Below, piece after piece: positions 1-8,420 of a stretch of DNA of 64,000 bases. Origin of the DNA: Bacteroidota bacterium (lineage in GTDB: Bacteria; Bacteroidota; Rhodothermia; Balneolales; HLUCCA01); contig JAFIEZ010000018.1 in NCBI GenBank assembly GCA_020832235.1, forward strand, positions 310,001 to 374,000. The letters are read 5' to 3'. Numbering within the stretch: the stretch's first letter is position 1; each line of letters begins with the position of its first letter. Under the pieces are notes generated by a model that had not been told where the DNA came from, ran no database searches, and saw only the letters and a list, made by a program, of their open reading frames with translations. Position numbers and translations under genes: made by a program.

Positions 1-1320
1 TATGGCCGAGGATGTGGCCATTACCGAGTCGTTGAGTCCCATACCACCGATGTACAAGATGGATAACCCTCCAAATACGGCGAGCAGCTGCCATCCCAGA
101 GAAAACAACATGAGCCCTTTGATTTCAACGGCATCCCGACCGCCTGCATTTTTTAACACGCGCAGAGCCCAGACGGTGAATAAAATCCCGGCAAGTACAA
201 TAAGCATGGTGTATGGAATGAGCAATGCTCCGGCCGTTGCACTGGCGGCAAGCAGGGAAAAGACAAAAATGTGGCCGATAAAGGGTACGTTAATCATAAT
301 CGGTGCCCGAACGGCCGCTTCCGGGCCTAAGTCGCCGGCGGTACAGGCTCCGGTGAGTCCCGAGTGCGATAAGGATCCCGCCATACCAGGTGCCAGATTG
401 CGGATATTATTCGCCCTCCCGAAATAAATGAGAATGGAGAGTCCTCCAAACATCCAGAATAACTGACCAAAAAAGCCATACGAAAGTACATTCGTCATTC
501 CGGTTAATGCAAAGGCCTCGGCAATACGAGACCCCCCTACCATAAAGTTGGCTGCCAGTACCACCGGGATGCCGGCAAAGAGTAAAGCCCGAATGGTAGG
601 ACCAAATTTCCATCGCGAGAAAATCATCCCCAGCGTTACAGAAAGTACCATGGCAAAAAAGATCTCCGGCAGAGCCAGGTGAGGTTTAATCCATCGGGCA
701 ATGTAAAAGGCAATCACCAAGACAACCAAAATCACGGCGGTTTCCAGTATCCCCTTACGGATGTACTGGGCCTTGTTGGTAATTTGCGCCTTCGGATCAA
801 TCAAAATAATGGATGCCGTAAGGCCGATGTAGCCCAAAACCGGATAATAGGCATCCAACGGAGCACCGGAATCGAACCCGATGATGACTCGTTTTACCGA
901 CTCAATTCCGATCAATACAAAAAAAGCACGTACTAAAAACATGAATTGGGTCCACTTTGTACCCAGAAACAATTCTTCGTGCGAGGGGGTGATGATGTCG
1001 GTCTTATCGATCTCCTGATTACTCAACAGTTTGCGTATCTCCTGTCCACCCATAAAAAACGAGGCTATGAGGGCCGTTATGGTCACTTTACTCGTAAAAT
1101 CTACAATCGGGAATTCCTGCAAGCCCGGCGAAGCCATGCCGGTTTGCGTGAGGATATACCCCATCAGGAGTCCGAAAATGACGATAATAAGAATGGGAGA
1201 ATAGCGGGTTCCGGCAACGAAGGTACGCGAAACGAGTACCATTGTAATTACCATCAGAAAGGTGAGCCAGAATTGATTTAAAATATGTGATGTACCGGCA
1301 AAGTCAGTAAAATTTTCCAT
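1..1320 (-). CDS. Multi-pass inner-membrane protein, transporter-like, 3' part cut by window edge
   Basis: An open frame runs from an ATG at 1320 through 440 codons to the window edge without a stop. The protein starts MENFTDFAGTSHI and is very hydrophobic, with roughly ten or more membrane segments separated by short loops. A cytosolic-looking stretch near residues 95-125 contains several Lys, Asp and Glu. The late Gly-rich segment PGMAGSLSHSG, followed by GACTAGDLGPEAAV, lies between two membrane segments and could be a substrate- or ion-binding re-entrant loop. The overall pattern resembles secondary transporters of the glutamate-symporter or cation/proton-antiporter kind, but I do not recognise a family with certainty. 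The plus-strand open frames here are antisense shadows. The coding call is strong; the function is open. Confidence 0.8.
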   Translation of the reverse strand, partial: MENFTDFAGTSHILNQFWLTFLMVITMVLVSRTFVAGTRYSPILIIVIFGLLMGYILTQTGMASPGLQEFPIVDFTSKVTITALIASFFMGGQEIRKLLSNQEIDKTDIITPSHEELFLGTKWTQFMFLVRAFFVLIGIESVKRVIIGFDSGAPLDAYYPVLGYIGLTASIILIDPKAQITNKAQYIRKGILETAVILVVLVIAFYIARWIKPHLALPEIFFAMVLSVTLGMIFSRWKFGPTIRALLFAGIPVVLAANFMVGGSRIAEAFALTGMTNVLSYGFFGQLFWMFGGLSILIYFGRANNIRNLAPGMAGSLSHSGLTGACTAGDLGPEAAVRAPIMINVPFIGHIFVFSLLAASATAGALLIPYTMLIVLAGILFTVWALRVLKNAGGRDAVEIKGLMLFSLGWQLLAVFGGLSILYIGGMGLNDSVMATSSAI

Positions 1321-1473
1321 GTGCTTTTAAACAAAATAATATCAGGATCAGCAATTACATCCCAGTTCGAAGCCAAAATCCCTCTCTACCCCGGAGAATA
1401 CTTCACATAATATGTGAGGATTTAGACTAGAGCCAACGTGCAAAAGCTATTTAATAATAAGGTGCGTTTATAA

Positions 1474-3384
1474 TCAGACGAAATTTACGATAAATGCAGC
1501 ACCTTTGTCGGGTTCACTTTCAAGATCAATGGTACCACCCATTGCTTCAACTTGATTTTTCATGAGGAAGAGTCCCAGCCCTCTTGCGTCTTCATTTCCG
1601 TGGAACGTACGATACATACCAAATAGTTGATCTCGATATTTTGCAGCATCCAGGCCAAGCCCATTGTCCACAACCCGTAACTGCACGCCTTTTGAAGTTT
1701 TGGCTACATCAATTCGTAGTTCAAGTTTTCGTTCTGGGGAACGGTATTTAATCGAGTTGCTGATTAGATTTGTCAAAATATTACTCAAATAGGCAGGAAC
1801 CACGCGTATGGTAAGTTGGTCAGGAACATTTAAGATAATCTGTGCATTCAACGTATCGAGGGTGCCAGAAAATGATGCAAGCACTATTTGAATTTCTTCA
1901 CCTACATTAACCGGTTCTTTTATCGGATTGGCATTCCTGGTAATAGTAAGTACTTCATTCAGGTTATGAAGTGTTTCATCGAGTTTTTTACCCGTTTCGC
2001 CAAGCATTTCAAGCATTCGATTAACTTCTTGCTCGGAGCTGGATTCGCGGATAATTTCGAGGAGGCCCATTATATTACTGGTATGGCTGCGAATGTTATG
2101 AGAAACAATCTGAGCGAAATTTAGTAATCGATTATTTTGCTGTGTTGTCATCTTTACCAGATTTTCCAGTATGAGATTCTGTCGTTGCAGCTCGGTAATA
2201 TCTTGCGCGTAGCCAAACCAGGTAATTTGTCCGTTGCTTAATCGCTCTGGTTTTGCCTCTACCTGAACCAGCTTTTTGCCTCCGGCAACATCAAACGTGA
2301 TGCTTTGATTGAACGGCTCCAAGTAGTTGGCAGAATCTTCCAGAAGATCTAACATGCGTTCGGTTTGCTCTGGACCAAGTAATAGTTCTAGCCCTTCGCT
2401 TTGGTTTGCGGTAATCATTTCCGGTTTCAAGTGTGGCATGATTGCCTGTATACCCTCACTCAGGTACGAAACAAAAATCTCTCGAGGACCAACTCTTAAT
2501 AATTGAAAAATGACCCCGGGAACTGAATTGGTTGTTTTCTTAAGCTGGTAAAGCGTATCGTCGAGTTGTTGCCGTGTTCTAATTTCTTCATCTACATCTC
2601 TTATAGTGGCGAAATAAGTCAGTAGATCACCTTGCTTACTATAGACCTTTGAGGGCGAAACCATCACTTTGAATCGCTCACCATTCTTCTTTTTGAATAC
2701 CAGTTTAAAAGCCTTCCCTGGTTCGGGATCTTGCTTAAACCGGTCGAAAATATAATCGTAATACTCTTCAGGCCAATATGGGTATGGCGGAATCTGGCCA
2801 ACCAGCTCTTGCTCGCTAAAACCAGTCATTTTACAAAAAGCCGGATTCGCACTAACCTGTATATATTGACCATTGAGAATAGATACGCCTTCCTGCATAG
2901 CTTCAATAAGAGAGGCTGTAAGACCACCAGATTCCAGCAGCGATTTTTCGGCGATTTTGAGATCGGTAATATCCTGAATTAGTCCATAAATCCTGACCAT
3001 CTTACCATTGACAGATTCGACCTTGCCCGACGTTTTTACATGTCTGAGCTGACCGCCAGGTCTCACAATTCTACACGTAACAGTGTAGGGTATACCGCTT
3101 TCCACCGCTTTTTTAACAGCATCTTCAATAACAGGCCTGTCAACCGGATGATAGAATGACAAAGCATCTCCCAAATTAGGATTAAAATCCTCTGGATCTA
3201 CTCCATGGAGATGGTAAACTTCATCTGTCCATAGTACGTTGCCACTTGAGGCATCAAGTTCCCATGCACCTACCCCAATAAGAGACTGTGTTTCGCTCAG
3301 TAAGTTTGCCAGTCGCTGTAAATTCGCGTCTGCAGACTTTTGATAAAACACATTTTTATCACCACTCATAGTTAGCTGATACAA
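1474..3384 (-). CDS. Multi-PAS sensor histidine kinase
   Basis: The protein has 636 residues and no obvious membrane segment or signal peptide, so it is probably a cytosolic sensor. Three PAS-like modules follow one another at about residues 25-145, 150-275 and 280-400; the first two end in GLIQDITDLK and TIRDVDEE, typical PAS/PAC ends. A dimerisation/phosphoacceptor segment follows with the H-box VSHNIRSHTSN. The C-terminal ATPase domain shows the N-box (NILTNLISNSIKYR), the G1 box (DNGLGLD) and the G2 box (RGLGLFLMKNQVEAMGG), so it should be catalytically competent. No response regulator or receiver domain is nearby. The gene diverges from the kinase-like gene at 3744 across 359 bases, and the two may share control. 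The signal sensed cannot be read from the sequence. Confidence 0.92.
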   Translation of the reverse strand: MYQLTMSGDKNVFYQKSADANLQRLANLLSETQSLIGVGAWELDASSGNVLWTDEVYHLHGVDPEDFNPNLGDALSFYHPVDRPVIEDAVKKAVESGIPYTVTCRIVRPGGQLRHVKTSGKVESVNGKMVRIYGLIQDITDLKIAEKSLLESGGLTASLIEAMQEGVSILNGQYIQVSANPAFCKMTGFSEQELVGQIPPYPYWPEEYYDYIFDRFKQDPEPGKAFKLVFKKKNGERFKVMVSPSKVYSKQGDLLTYFATIRDVDEEIRTRQQLDDTLYQLKKTTNSVPGVIFQLLRVGPREIFVSYLSEGIQAIMPHLKPEMITANQSEGLELLLGPEQTERMLDLLEDSANYLEPFNQSITFDVAGGKKLVQVEAKPERLSNGQITWFGYAQDITELQRQNLILENLVKMTTQQNNRLLNFAQIVSHNIRSHTSNIMGLLEIIRESSSEQEVNRMLEMLGETGKKLDETLHNLNEVLTITRNANPIKEPVNVGEEIQIVLASFSGTLDTLNAQIILNVPDQLTIRVVPAYLSNILTNLISNSIKYRSPERKLELRIDVAKTSKGVQLRVVDNGLGLDAAKYRDQLFGMYRTFHGNEDARGLGLFLMKNQVEAMGGTIDLESEPDKGAAFIVNFV

Positions 3385-3743
3385 TAGGTTGCTATTTAAT
3401 TGCTTATCGGCATTGCGCTTGTATCACATAAGTAAAACAACAAACTTCCCACTACGTCTTGAATACGGCTTACCAATGTGAGCATTACAGTTGGTTTATC
3501 CAAATTTAAAATACGACCATCAAATAAATTACGTGATTTAAATAGTCACATTAGCACATAGTTTTAGCATAGAGAACAGCGCTACATGACATAACCACAC
3601 ATTGTTAAGGAAAAACATGACATAAAATAAAACCGTACAATTGCTATTAATTAATTTTTCGATTCGACCGATAAGGACACATATTCAACGTGTTGTAATG
3701 CACTCTATTGGGGTAATGGTATAAAATTTAAGAATGATTCACT
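3385..3743. promoter_or_regulatory. AT-rich divergent intergenic region with an 11-bp direct repeat
   Basis: This 359-base gap separates the two divergent kinase genes and must hold both promoters. ACATGACATAA occurs exactly twice, at 3584-3594 and 3615-3625, so the copies start 31 bases apart, about three DNA turns. A short inverted pair, GTGA...TCAC, sits near 3532-3548. I see no open frame and no terminator. The repeat is directly visible; a role as a regulator binding site is inference. Confidence 0.45.
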
Positions 3744-4673
3744 ATGGAAATTGAAATTGCACTGGATACCAAATTAGATGATGCTACCATTTTCAATCTG
3801 GAAATGCACTCTTTCTTGAACGTACTATCCGTTTTGAGTGGCATTATGCAATATTTTAAATCTCAGCCGGGTTGTGATACCTATTTCACATCTGAAATTG
3901 ATCAAATCCATCAATTCGTCGATGCCATCGACTATAATAAAAAAGAGCTGGTTACTCCCGAGGCGTTGAATAACTTAAAAATGGCACTTATCCGGGCAAT
4001 GGACACATTTCGCATTGAGCAAAAGGATTATGCCGCGGGTGGGGAATATGCCGAATTAACCGACCCGCTCGATGAAGTACTGGCCGTAATGGATGTTAGA
4101 ATAGCAGAGCTAAAAGTACGCAACGAAAATCCAGACGAGTGGAAAACTATATCGGTTGACGATTATACCAAAGAGTTTGAGCACTTTTTCCTGGCTGTTC
4201 AGAAAAATAGTCTTGGCAGGTACCGTATCATTCATAACCTGGCAGATCGTACCGACAAAGATTACCTGGTGAATCTGAAAATCGACAGCGACACCAATAA
4301 TGCGGTTCCCCTTACCCTGCTATTCAAAGATGTTATCCGTGATGTGACTGCCAATGCACGAAAGTACACCGCGCCGGGTGGAGAAATTACCATCGGTATT
4401 TCCTACAGAAAAGGTAAACTTAGATTCGTATGTGAAGACAGTGGTATTGGCATTCCAGAAGATGAGATCCAAAAAGTAGTGGGTTTTCAGTACCGTGCCA
4501 GTAATGTAGATAACAAGATTCGAACCATGGGAAATGGATCTGGTCTCACGAAAGCCGGGTATGTTACGCAAAAGCTTGGAGGTCGAATGTGGATAGACTC
4601 AGAATTGGGTAAAGGCACGCGAATCACTATTGAGATCCCGGTTCCACCTCAAGCCTTCGGTAAAACGGGCTGA
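3744..4673 (+). CDS. Histidine-kinase-like ATPase protein
   Basis: The protein has 309 residues and starts at the ATG at 3744 (MEIEIALDTKLDD). It has no membrane segment and no PAS domain. The N-terminal helix carries MHSFLNVLSVLSGIM around residue 22, which resembles the H-box of HWE/HisKA_2-type kinases, where a His starts a helix followed by FLN or KNNL. The C-terminal half is a GHKL ATPase domain with the N-box VTANARKYTAPGG, the G1 box CEDSGIGIPEDE and a G2 region NGSGLTKAGYVTQKLGG. It could be a soluble histidine kinase or a partner of the larger kinase at 1474-3384, from which it diverges. No receiver domain gene is adjacent. Its stop codon lies inside the first copy of a tandem repeat. 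Confidence 0.85.
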   Translation: MEIEIALDTKLDDATIFNLEMHSFLNVLSVLSGIMQYFKSQPGCDTYFTSEIDQIHQFVDAIDYNKKELVTPEALNNLKMALIRAMDTFRIEQKDYAAGGEYAELTDPLDEVLAVMDVRIAELKVRNENPDEWKTISVDDYTKEFEHFFLAVQKNSLGRYRIIHNLADRTDKDYLVNLKIDSDTNNAVPLTLLFKDVIRDVTANARKYTAPGGEITIGISYRKGKLRFVCEDSGIGIPEDEIQKVVGFQYRASNVDNKIRTMGNGSGLTKAGYVTQKLGGRMWIDSELGKGTRITIEIPVPPQAFGKTG

Positions 4674-4788
4674 TTTTTGCAGGTACGGTTGATGCGCACT
4701 TCACAACATGTAAACCGTGTGTCAAGCCGGCTGATTTTTGCAGGTAGGTCTTATGCACGCTTCACAGAATGCAAGCAGCGTGTCAAGC
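4668..4788. repeat. Two-copy tandem repeat of about 61 bp
   Basis: Two imperfect copies follow head to tail, 4668-4728 and 4729-4788. Each begins GGCTGATTTTTGCAGGTA and ends GTGTCAAGC, and the interior is partly diverged. The first copy includes the TGA stop of the kinase-like gene at 3744-4673. The repeat lies between that gene and the convergent gene ending at 4817. No T-run hairpin is obvious. Confidence 0.8.
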
Positions 4789-4816
4789 TGTGGTGATTAT
4801 TCCAACGTTGATGGCT

Positions 4817-6880
4817 TCACCTTGTCGTGTGGCTAGGGGGGTTATTGTATAGCTGACTAACAATGTCCGCTATGGCAGCTTCTGCATCCGTTACGTCACT
4901 GAAATCTTCCGCAAACATAGTGACTACATAGTCATGCTGACCAAATAACACCCCACTATCGCCTCTTACATAGTCCAGAATCCCGGTTTTATGAGCGACC
5001 GTTACGCCGGATGGGGCACCGGCTCGGAGCATCGTGTCGTCGTCGCAGGTAGCCAGAATATCCCAAAATAATCCGGCCATTTCGCTGCTGAGTACTTTCC
5101 CATGTAGCACCGCGATTAAAAATCGGTTCATATCGGCGGCACTGGTGTAGTTTTGTCGTCCCTGCGTGATGGCATCGAAGTCCATCATGTAACGAGCCAG
5201 CACCGAAGATCCCATCTCGTGTTCGCGCATGATTTCGTTGACGGCCTGCATCCCTACTGACCGGATGATGACGTTTGTGGCGGTATTGTCGGAGGTGCGG
5301 ATCATGTGCCTGGCATAGTCCATCAGCGTAAGGGTTAACCCCGCTCCGCTTCGCTGCAGCTCGCCTTCTCCACCAACGATGTCGGACTCCTGCAGGATGT
5401 AGGTATCATTCGGATTGATGATGCCGTTAGATGCCGCCTGCAAAAAGGCCGCGAGAATAGGCACTTTGATTACGCTGGCCGAAGGGACCTGCTTCTCGGA
5501 TGCATGCTCGAACAGGATTTGTCCGTCTGTAGACTGAACAATAACCGATAGCGAAATGTCGTCGGGGAGTTGTATGGGTACGCTCATCATGGTAACTGGG
5601 ATGGGATGGTCGGGGAAAAATTCCGCTACGCGGAGGCGGATTTCCTTCGCTCGGAGTTGGAGTTGTTCGATTTCTTGTTGATGTAGCTGGACATCGAAAT
5701 GACGTCGCTCACTACCGGAAGCCTGCTGTTGCTCTAAACTTGACCGACTCTCAGGAATTTGTTGCTGATTACCATACCTGAGCCGAGCCTGCACCTCGTA
5801 TAGCTCCGCGCGCAACAAATGGGCCTCACGTGCGAGATAACTGTCCGGGAATGACCGCACCGAGCGAAGCAGCCGCTCCAGGGCTTCATCCACTAAATGA
5901 TTGTCGGCGTCAGTGTCGCTCGATGTATTGACTATTCTGGCAGCATGGGTATCACCGGGAGCATCGACCTGAGTGGAGGCGCCGATTTGAGCCGAGGCGC
6001 CGATTTGCCTTGTCGCATCCGATGCTTCCAGGGCTTTGACCTGGCCAAGACGATCAATTTCAGCCCCCTTTAACATGGCAACAATACTTCTGCCAAATGC
6101 AACATCTTCTTTCCACAGCAGCGCTTCGGGCTGCATGCGCTCCGCTTCCTGAAACACAGGCAAAGGTTCTACCACCGCTTCGTACGGCTCGATAATGCGC
6201 CGTTCGGGGCGCTCGCTCAGCAAAAAAGCGTTGATGGCCTTGAACAACGCCTCGGCTTCGATCTTGTTATAGGCGGTTTGCTTCAGGCGCTCCTCCTCCG
6301 CAGGATGGGTAAAAAAGCTGGCCTCACTGATGATTGCGGGAATACCGTACGTTCCCCGCAACACTCCGGCACCACGGGTGGGAAAAATCGTATGATCCGA
6401 CACATTGCTTACCGGTCCCTCGCCGTTGAACATAGCCTCGCGCAGCGCATCACCAACCATGCGACCAAGCAGCACCGAAGCCCGATTCTGCGATGCGTTT
6501 CCGTGATAATAGATAATCGGGAAGTTCACGGTGGCGTCGGCCGTTGCGTTATGATGCACCGAGATGAACAGATTCGCTGCGTTTTCCATCGCTATCCGGG
6601 CGCGGTCGGCCAGGTCAACGTGTACGTCTTCGGTTCGGGTAAGGATGACGCGGGCGCCGGCATCCTCCAGTAAATCACGCAGCATTAACGACACGCGCAG
6701 ATTAATCCATTCTTCCCGCTCTCCTGCAGGACCAACGCGATAGGAGTCGGTTTCGGCCGTGCCCCCGTGTCCGGGATCAATGACAACGGTGAATCCCTCG
6801 AGGGGTTTTTCGGATGCCGGAGGACTGCAAGCCAAGGTTCCCATCATGATAAGTGTACCCAAAAGTGTTCGAATAACCAT
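4817..6880 (-). CDS. Lipoprotein: N-acetylmuramoyl-L-alanine amidase fused to a class A beta-lactamase-like domain
   Basis: The protein has 687 residues. A lipoprotein signal (lipobox ending GTLAC, Cys18) suggests an envelope location. Residues 30-225 form an Amidase_3 zinc domain: H38 in DPGHGG, a Glu at about 56-57, H109/H110 in ISVHH and E186 in IISEAS. Residues 225-430 form a linker rich in Gln, Glu and Ala. Residues 440-680 form a serine beta-lactamase/PBP-type domain with S469-V-I-K472, S530-D-N532 and K631-T-G633. The omega-loop segment that in class A enzymes carries the deacylating Glu reads RYMMDFDAIT, so that Glu appears absent. I infer a cell-wall enzyme, or a regulator that both cuts stem peptides and binds peptidoglycan or beta-lactam, rather than a resistance enzyme. 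The upstream gene ends one base before this ATG, so the two are probably translationally coupled. Confidence 0.88.
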   Translation of the reverse strand: MVIRTLLGTLIMMGTLACSPPASEKPLEGFTVVIDPGHGGTAETDSYRVGPAGEREEWINLRVSLMLRDLLEDAGARVILTRTEDVHVDLADRARIAMENAANLFISVHHNATADATVNFPIIYYHGNASQNRASVLLGRMVGDALREAMFNGEGPVSNVSDHTIFPTRGAGVLRGTYGIPAIISEASFFTHPAEEERLKQTAYNKIEAEALFKAINAFLLSERPERRIIEPYEAVVEPLPVFQEAERMQPEALLWKEDVAFGRSIVAMLKGAEIDRLGQVKALEASDATRQIGASAQIGASTQVDAPGDTHAARIVNTSSDTDADNHLVDEALERLLRSVRSFPDSYLAREAHLLRAELYEVQARLRYGNQQQIPESRSSLEQQQASGSERRHFDVQLHQQEIEQLQLRAKEIRLRVAEFFPDHPIPVTMMSVPIQLPDDISLSVIVQSTDGQILFEHASEKQVPSASVIKVPILAAFLQAASNGIINPNDTYILQESDIVGGEGELQRSGAGLTLTLMDYARHMIRTSDNTATNVIIRSVGMQAVNEIMREHEMGSSVLARYMMDFDAITQGRQNYTSAADMNRFLIAVLHGKVLSSEMAGLFWDILATCDDDTMLRAGAPSGVTVAHKTGILDYVRGDSGVLFGQHDYVVTMFAEDFSDVTDAEAAIADIVSQLYNNPPSHTTR

Positions 6881-6881
6881 A

Positions 6882-8156
6882 TTACTTCACTAAAACCATG
6901 GATCTTGTTAACTGAAATCCGCCGCTCTCAAGCCGGTAAACATACACGCCACTGCTCAGCCCGCTCCCATCGAAGCGAACCTGATGCTCGCCCACGGCAA
7001 AATGTCCGTCGGCAAGGGTTGCAACCAAACTACCGCGCACATCGAATACCTGCAAGCGAACCGTTGCGGATTCAGCTAATGTAAAAGTAATTCGCGTTGA
7101 AGGATTAAACGGATTGGGGAAGTTCTGATGTAAGCCCAGCCAGGACGGGGTTTCAGCCGCAGTTATCCCCGTGTCAATGGCCATGAGGCGGGATGCGGCC
7201 TCACTAAGAGTTACAAATTCTACGTGACTTCTATACTCGGCTTTAACCGAATCAATGACCTCAGCGAACCAGTCGATGAGCAGTCCGTTTCGATAACCAT
7301 ATCGGGTAAATGGGTCATGTAGCAGCAGGGTGTACACGCCCTCAGCCTCCCCTCGGTTTCGGATGTCGGCCAACGCCTCGGTTCTGCGTTGCACATAGTT
7401 TGCGGGAGTGAGTTCCCATCCGAAATCTTCTGCCGTACCTACGTTGAACAGGTTGGGCTGAAGCAAGGATACCGGTTTATCGATGGCAATTCCGTGAAAA
7501 TCGTAATCCACCAGCAACTGATGGGTGGTGGCGTCGCTGGCATGTCCGGGTGGAATGAAGGTAGTTGGACGAACCCCTACACTATCGGCCAGAATCTTGA
7601 GTCCGTCAACGATTAAGCGCTCCTGCTGAGCATAGGTTAAGGGTCGGTTGAGCACCGTACAGTACATTTCATGTCCCCAGAATGCGGCTCCCGACACCGA
7701 CTGACATTGCTGACACAGGTGGATGTAGCCGTGCAGGGAGATTTCATGTCCGTTGGCAACGCTCACGAGCAGGTCGCGGGTCATTTCCCCCCGGTTCACG
7801 TTCGCCTCCAGAAAACGATGGGGCATCACTCCCCAGGTTACGGGAACACCCGCAGTTTCGGCAGCCTCCTGAAAGGGAATGATGGAGCTGGGCATAAAGG
7901 TCTGGTTCCGCGATAAAATATCATCTACACGCACTATGAAAAGGAAAGAGCCGTCGTCGGAGGGGAGTTGCGCATGGGATTGCTTTGCTGGAAACAGCGA
8001 CAAGAGCATCAATAACAGGATGCAGACCCGGGGAAGTCCGGCAGTAGCGGGTAAATATGATGTGGCCTCGCGACGGTTTACATGGCTTAAAATACGAGCC
8101 TCTTCAGGTGCGATGGACTTGATATTGTGCATAAATTGCATAACAAATGTACTCAT
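6882..8156 (-). CDS. Secreted polysaccharide-deacetylase-like protein with T9SS sorting domain
   Basis: The protein has 424 residues from the ATG at 8156. The hydrophobic signal sequence is at about residues 42-62, ending in QSHAQ, which leaves an unusually long positively charged leader, so the true start is uncertain. The core resembles the NodB/DUF2334 deacetylase fold: VRVDDIL supplies an acidic metal-site pair and HEISLHGYIH the His residues. The C-terminal 85 residues are a type A T9SS sorting domain that starts NFPNPFNPSTRITF and ends in LTRSMVLVK, so the protein should cross the outer membrane and be anchored or released. It lies one base upstream of the amidase/beta-lactamase fusion, which suggests a shared role in glycan or peptidoglycan processing. 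The substrate is not known from sequence. Confidence 0.83.
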   Translation of the reverse strand: MSTFVMQFMHNIKSIAPEEARILSHVNRREATSYLPATAGLPRVCILLLMLLSLFPAKQSHAQLPSDDGSFLFIVRVDDILSRNQTFMPSSIIPFQEAAETAGVPVTWGVMPHRFLEANVNRGEMTRDLLVSVANGHEISLHGYIHLCQQCQSVSGAAFWGHEMYCTVLNRPLTYAQQERLIVDGLKILADSVGVRPTTFIPPGHASDATTHQLLVDYDFHGIAIDKPVSLLQPNLFNVGTAEDFGWELTPANYVQRRTEALADIRNRGEAEGVYTLLLHDPFTRYGYRNGLLIDWFAEVIDSVKAEYRSHVEFVTLSEAASRLMAIDTGITAAETPSWLGLHQNFPNPFNPSTRITFTLAESATVRLQVFDVRGSLVATLADGHFAVGEHQVRFDGSGLSSGVYVYRLESGGFQLTRSMVLVK

Positions 8157-8205
8157 AATATGGTCAATTAAAACAGCTCAAAGACGCTGTATAGATCTGT
8201 AGATG

Positions 8206-8219
8206 TTCGAAATTTCGAA
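8206..8219. promoter_or_regulatory. Perfect 14-bp palindrome in a divergent promoter region
   Basis: TTCGAAATTTCGAA is its own reverse complement. It sits 50 bases upstream of the deacetylase-like gene (start 8156, minus) and 201 bases upstream of trpB2 (start 8421, plus), the classic place for an operator. The rest of 8157-8420 shows no open frame and no riboswitch that I recognise. A regulatory role is inference. Confidence 0.4.
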
Positions 8220-8420
8220 GGTTGGATGTACGCCAAGATAACCTTTAGATCTTATGGAAACCATATGCAGTTTCTTGTGGTTTTCAGTATTCTAGTTACC
8301 TGAAAAGGTCCTGGACAAGCGTTGAACCCTGGGCACCGCTGATAGGTAGTATTAAAAAACGGTCGTTGAACCGTATGCGACATGTAACTCAACTAAATAA
8401 TCAAACAAAAGGTCATTCAC

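Noticed and set aside
2-1281. Several plus-strand open frames at the left edge
   Set aside because: They are antisense to a continuous 440-codon hydrophobic minus-strand frame starting at 1320, which has clear membrane-protein character.
4668-4788. Possible CRISPR or insertion-sequence end
   Set aside because: Only two directly abutting copies, no spacer and no transposase.
4817-6880. Acquired beta-lactam resistance gene
   Set aside because: The beta-lactamase-like domain is fused to an amidase and lacks the omega-loop Glu; composition matches the neighbours.
8220-8420. Riboswitch or trp leader upstream of trpB2
   Set aside because: I see GTTGAACC twice and weak stems, but no known riboswitch core, no Trp-rich leader peptide and no attenuator with T-run.
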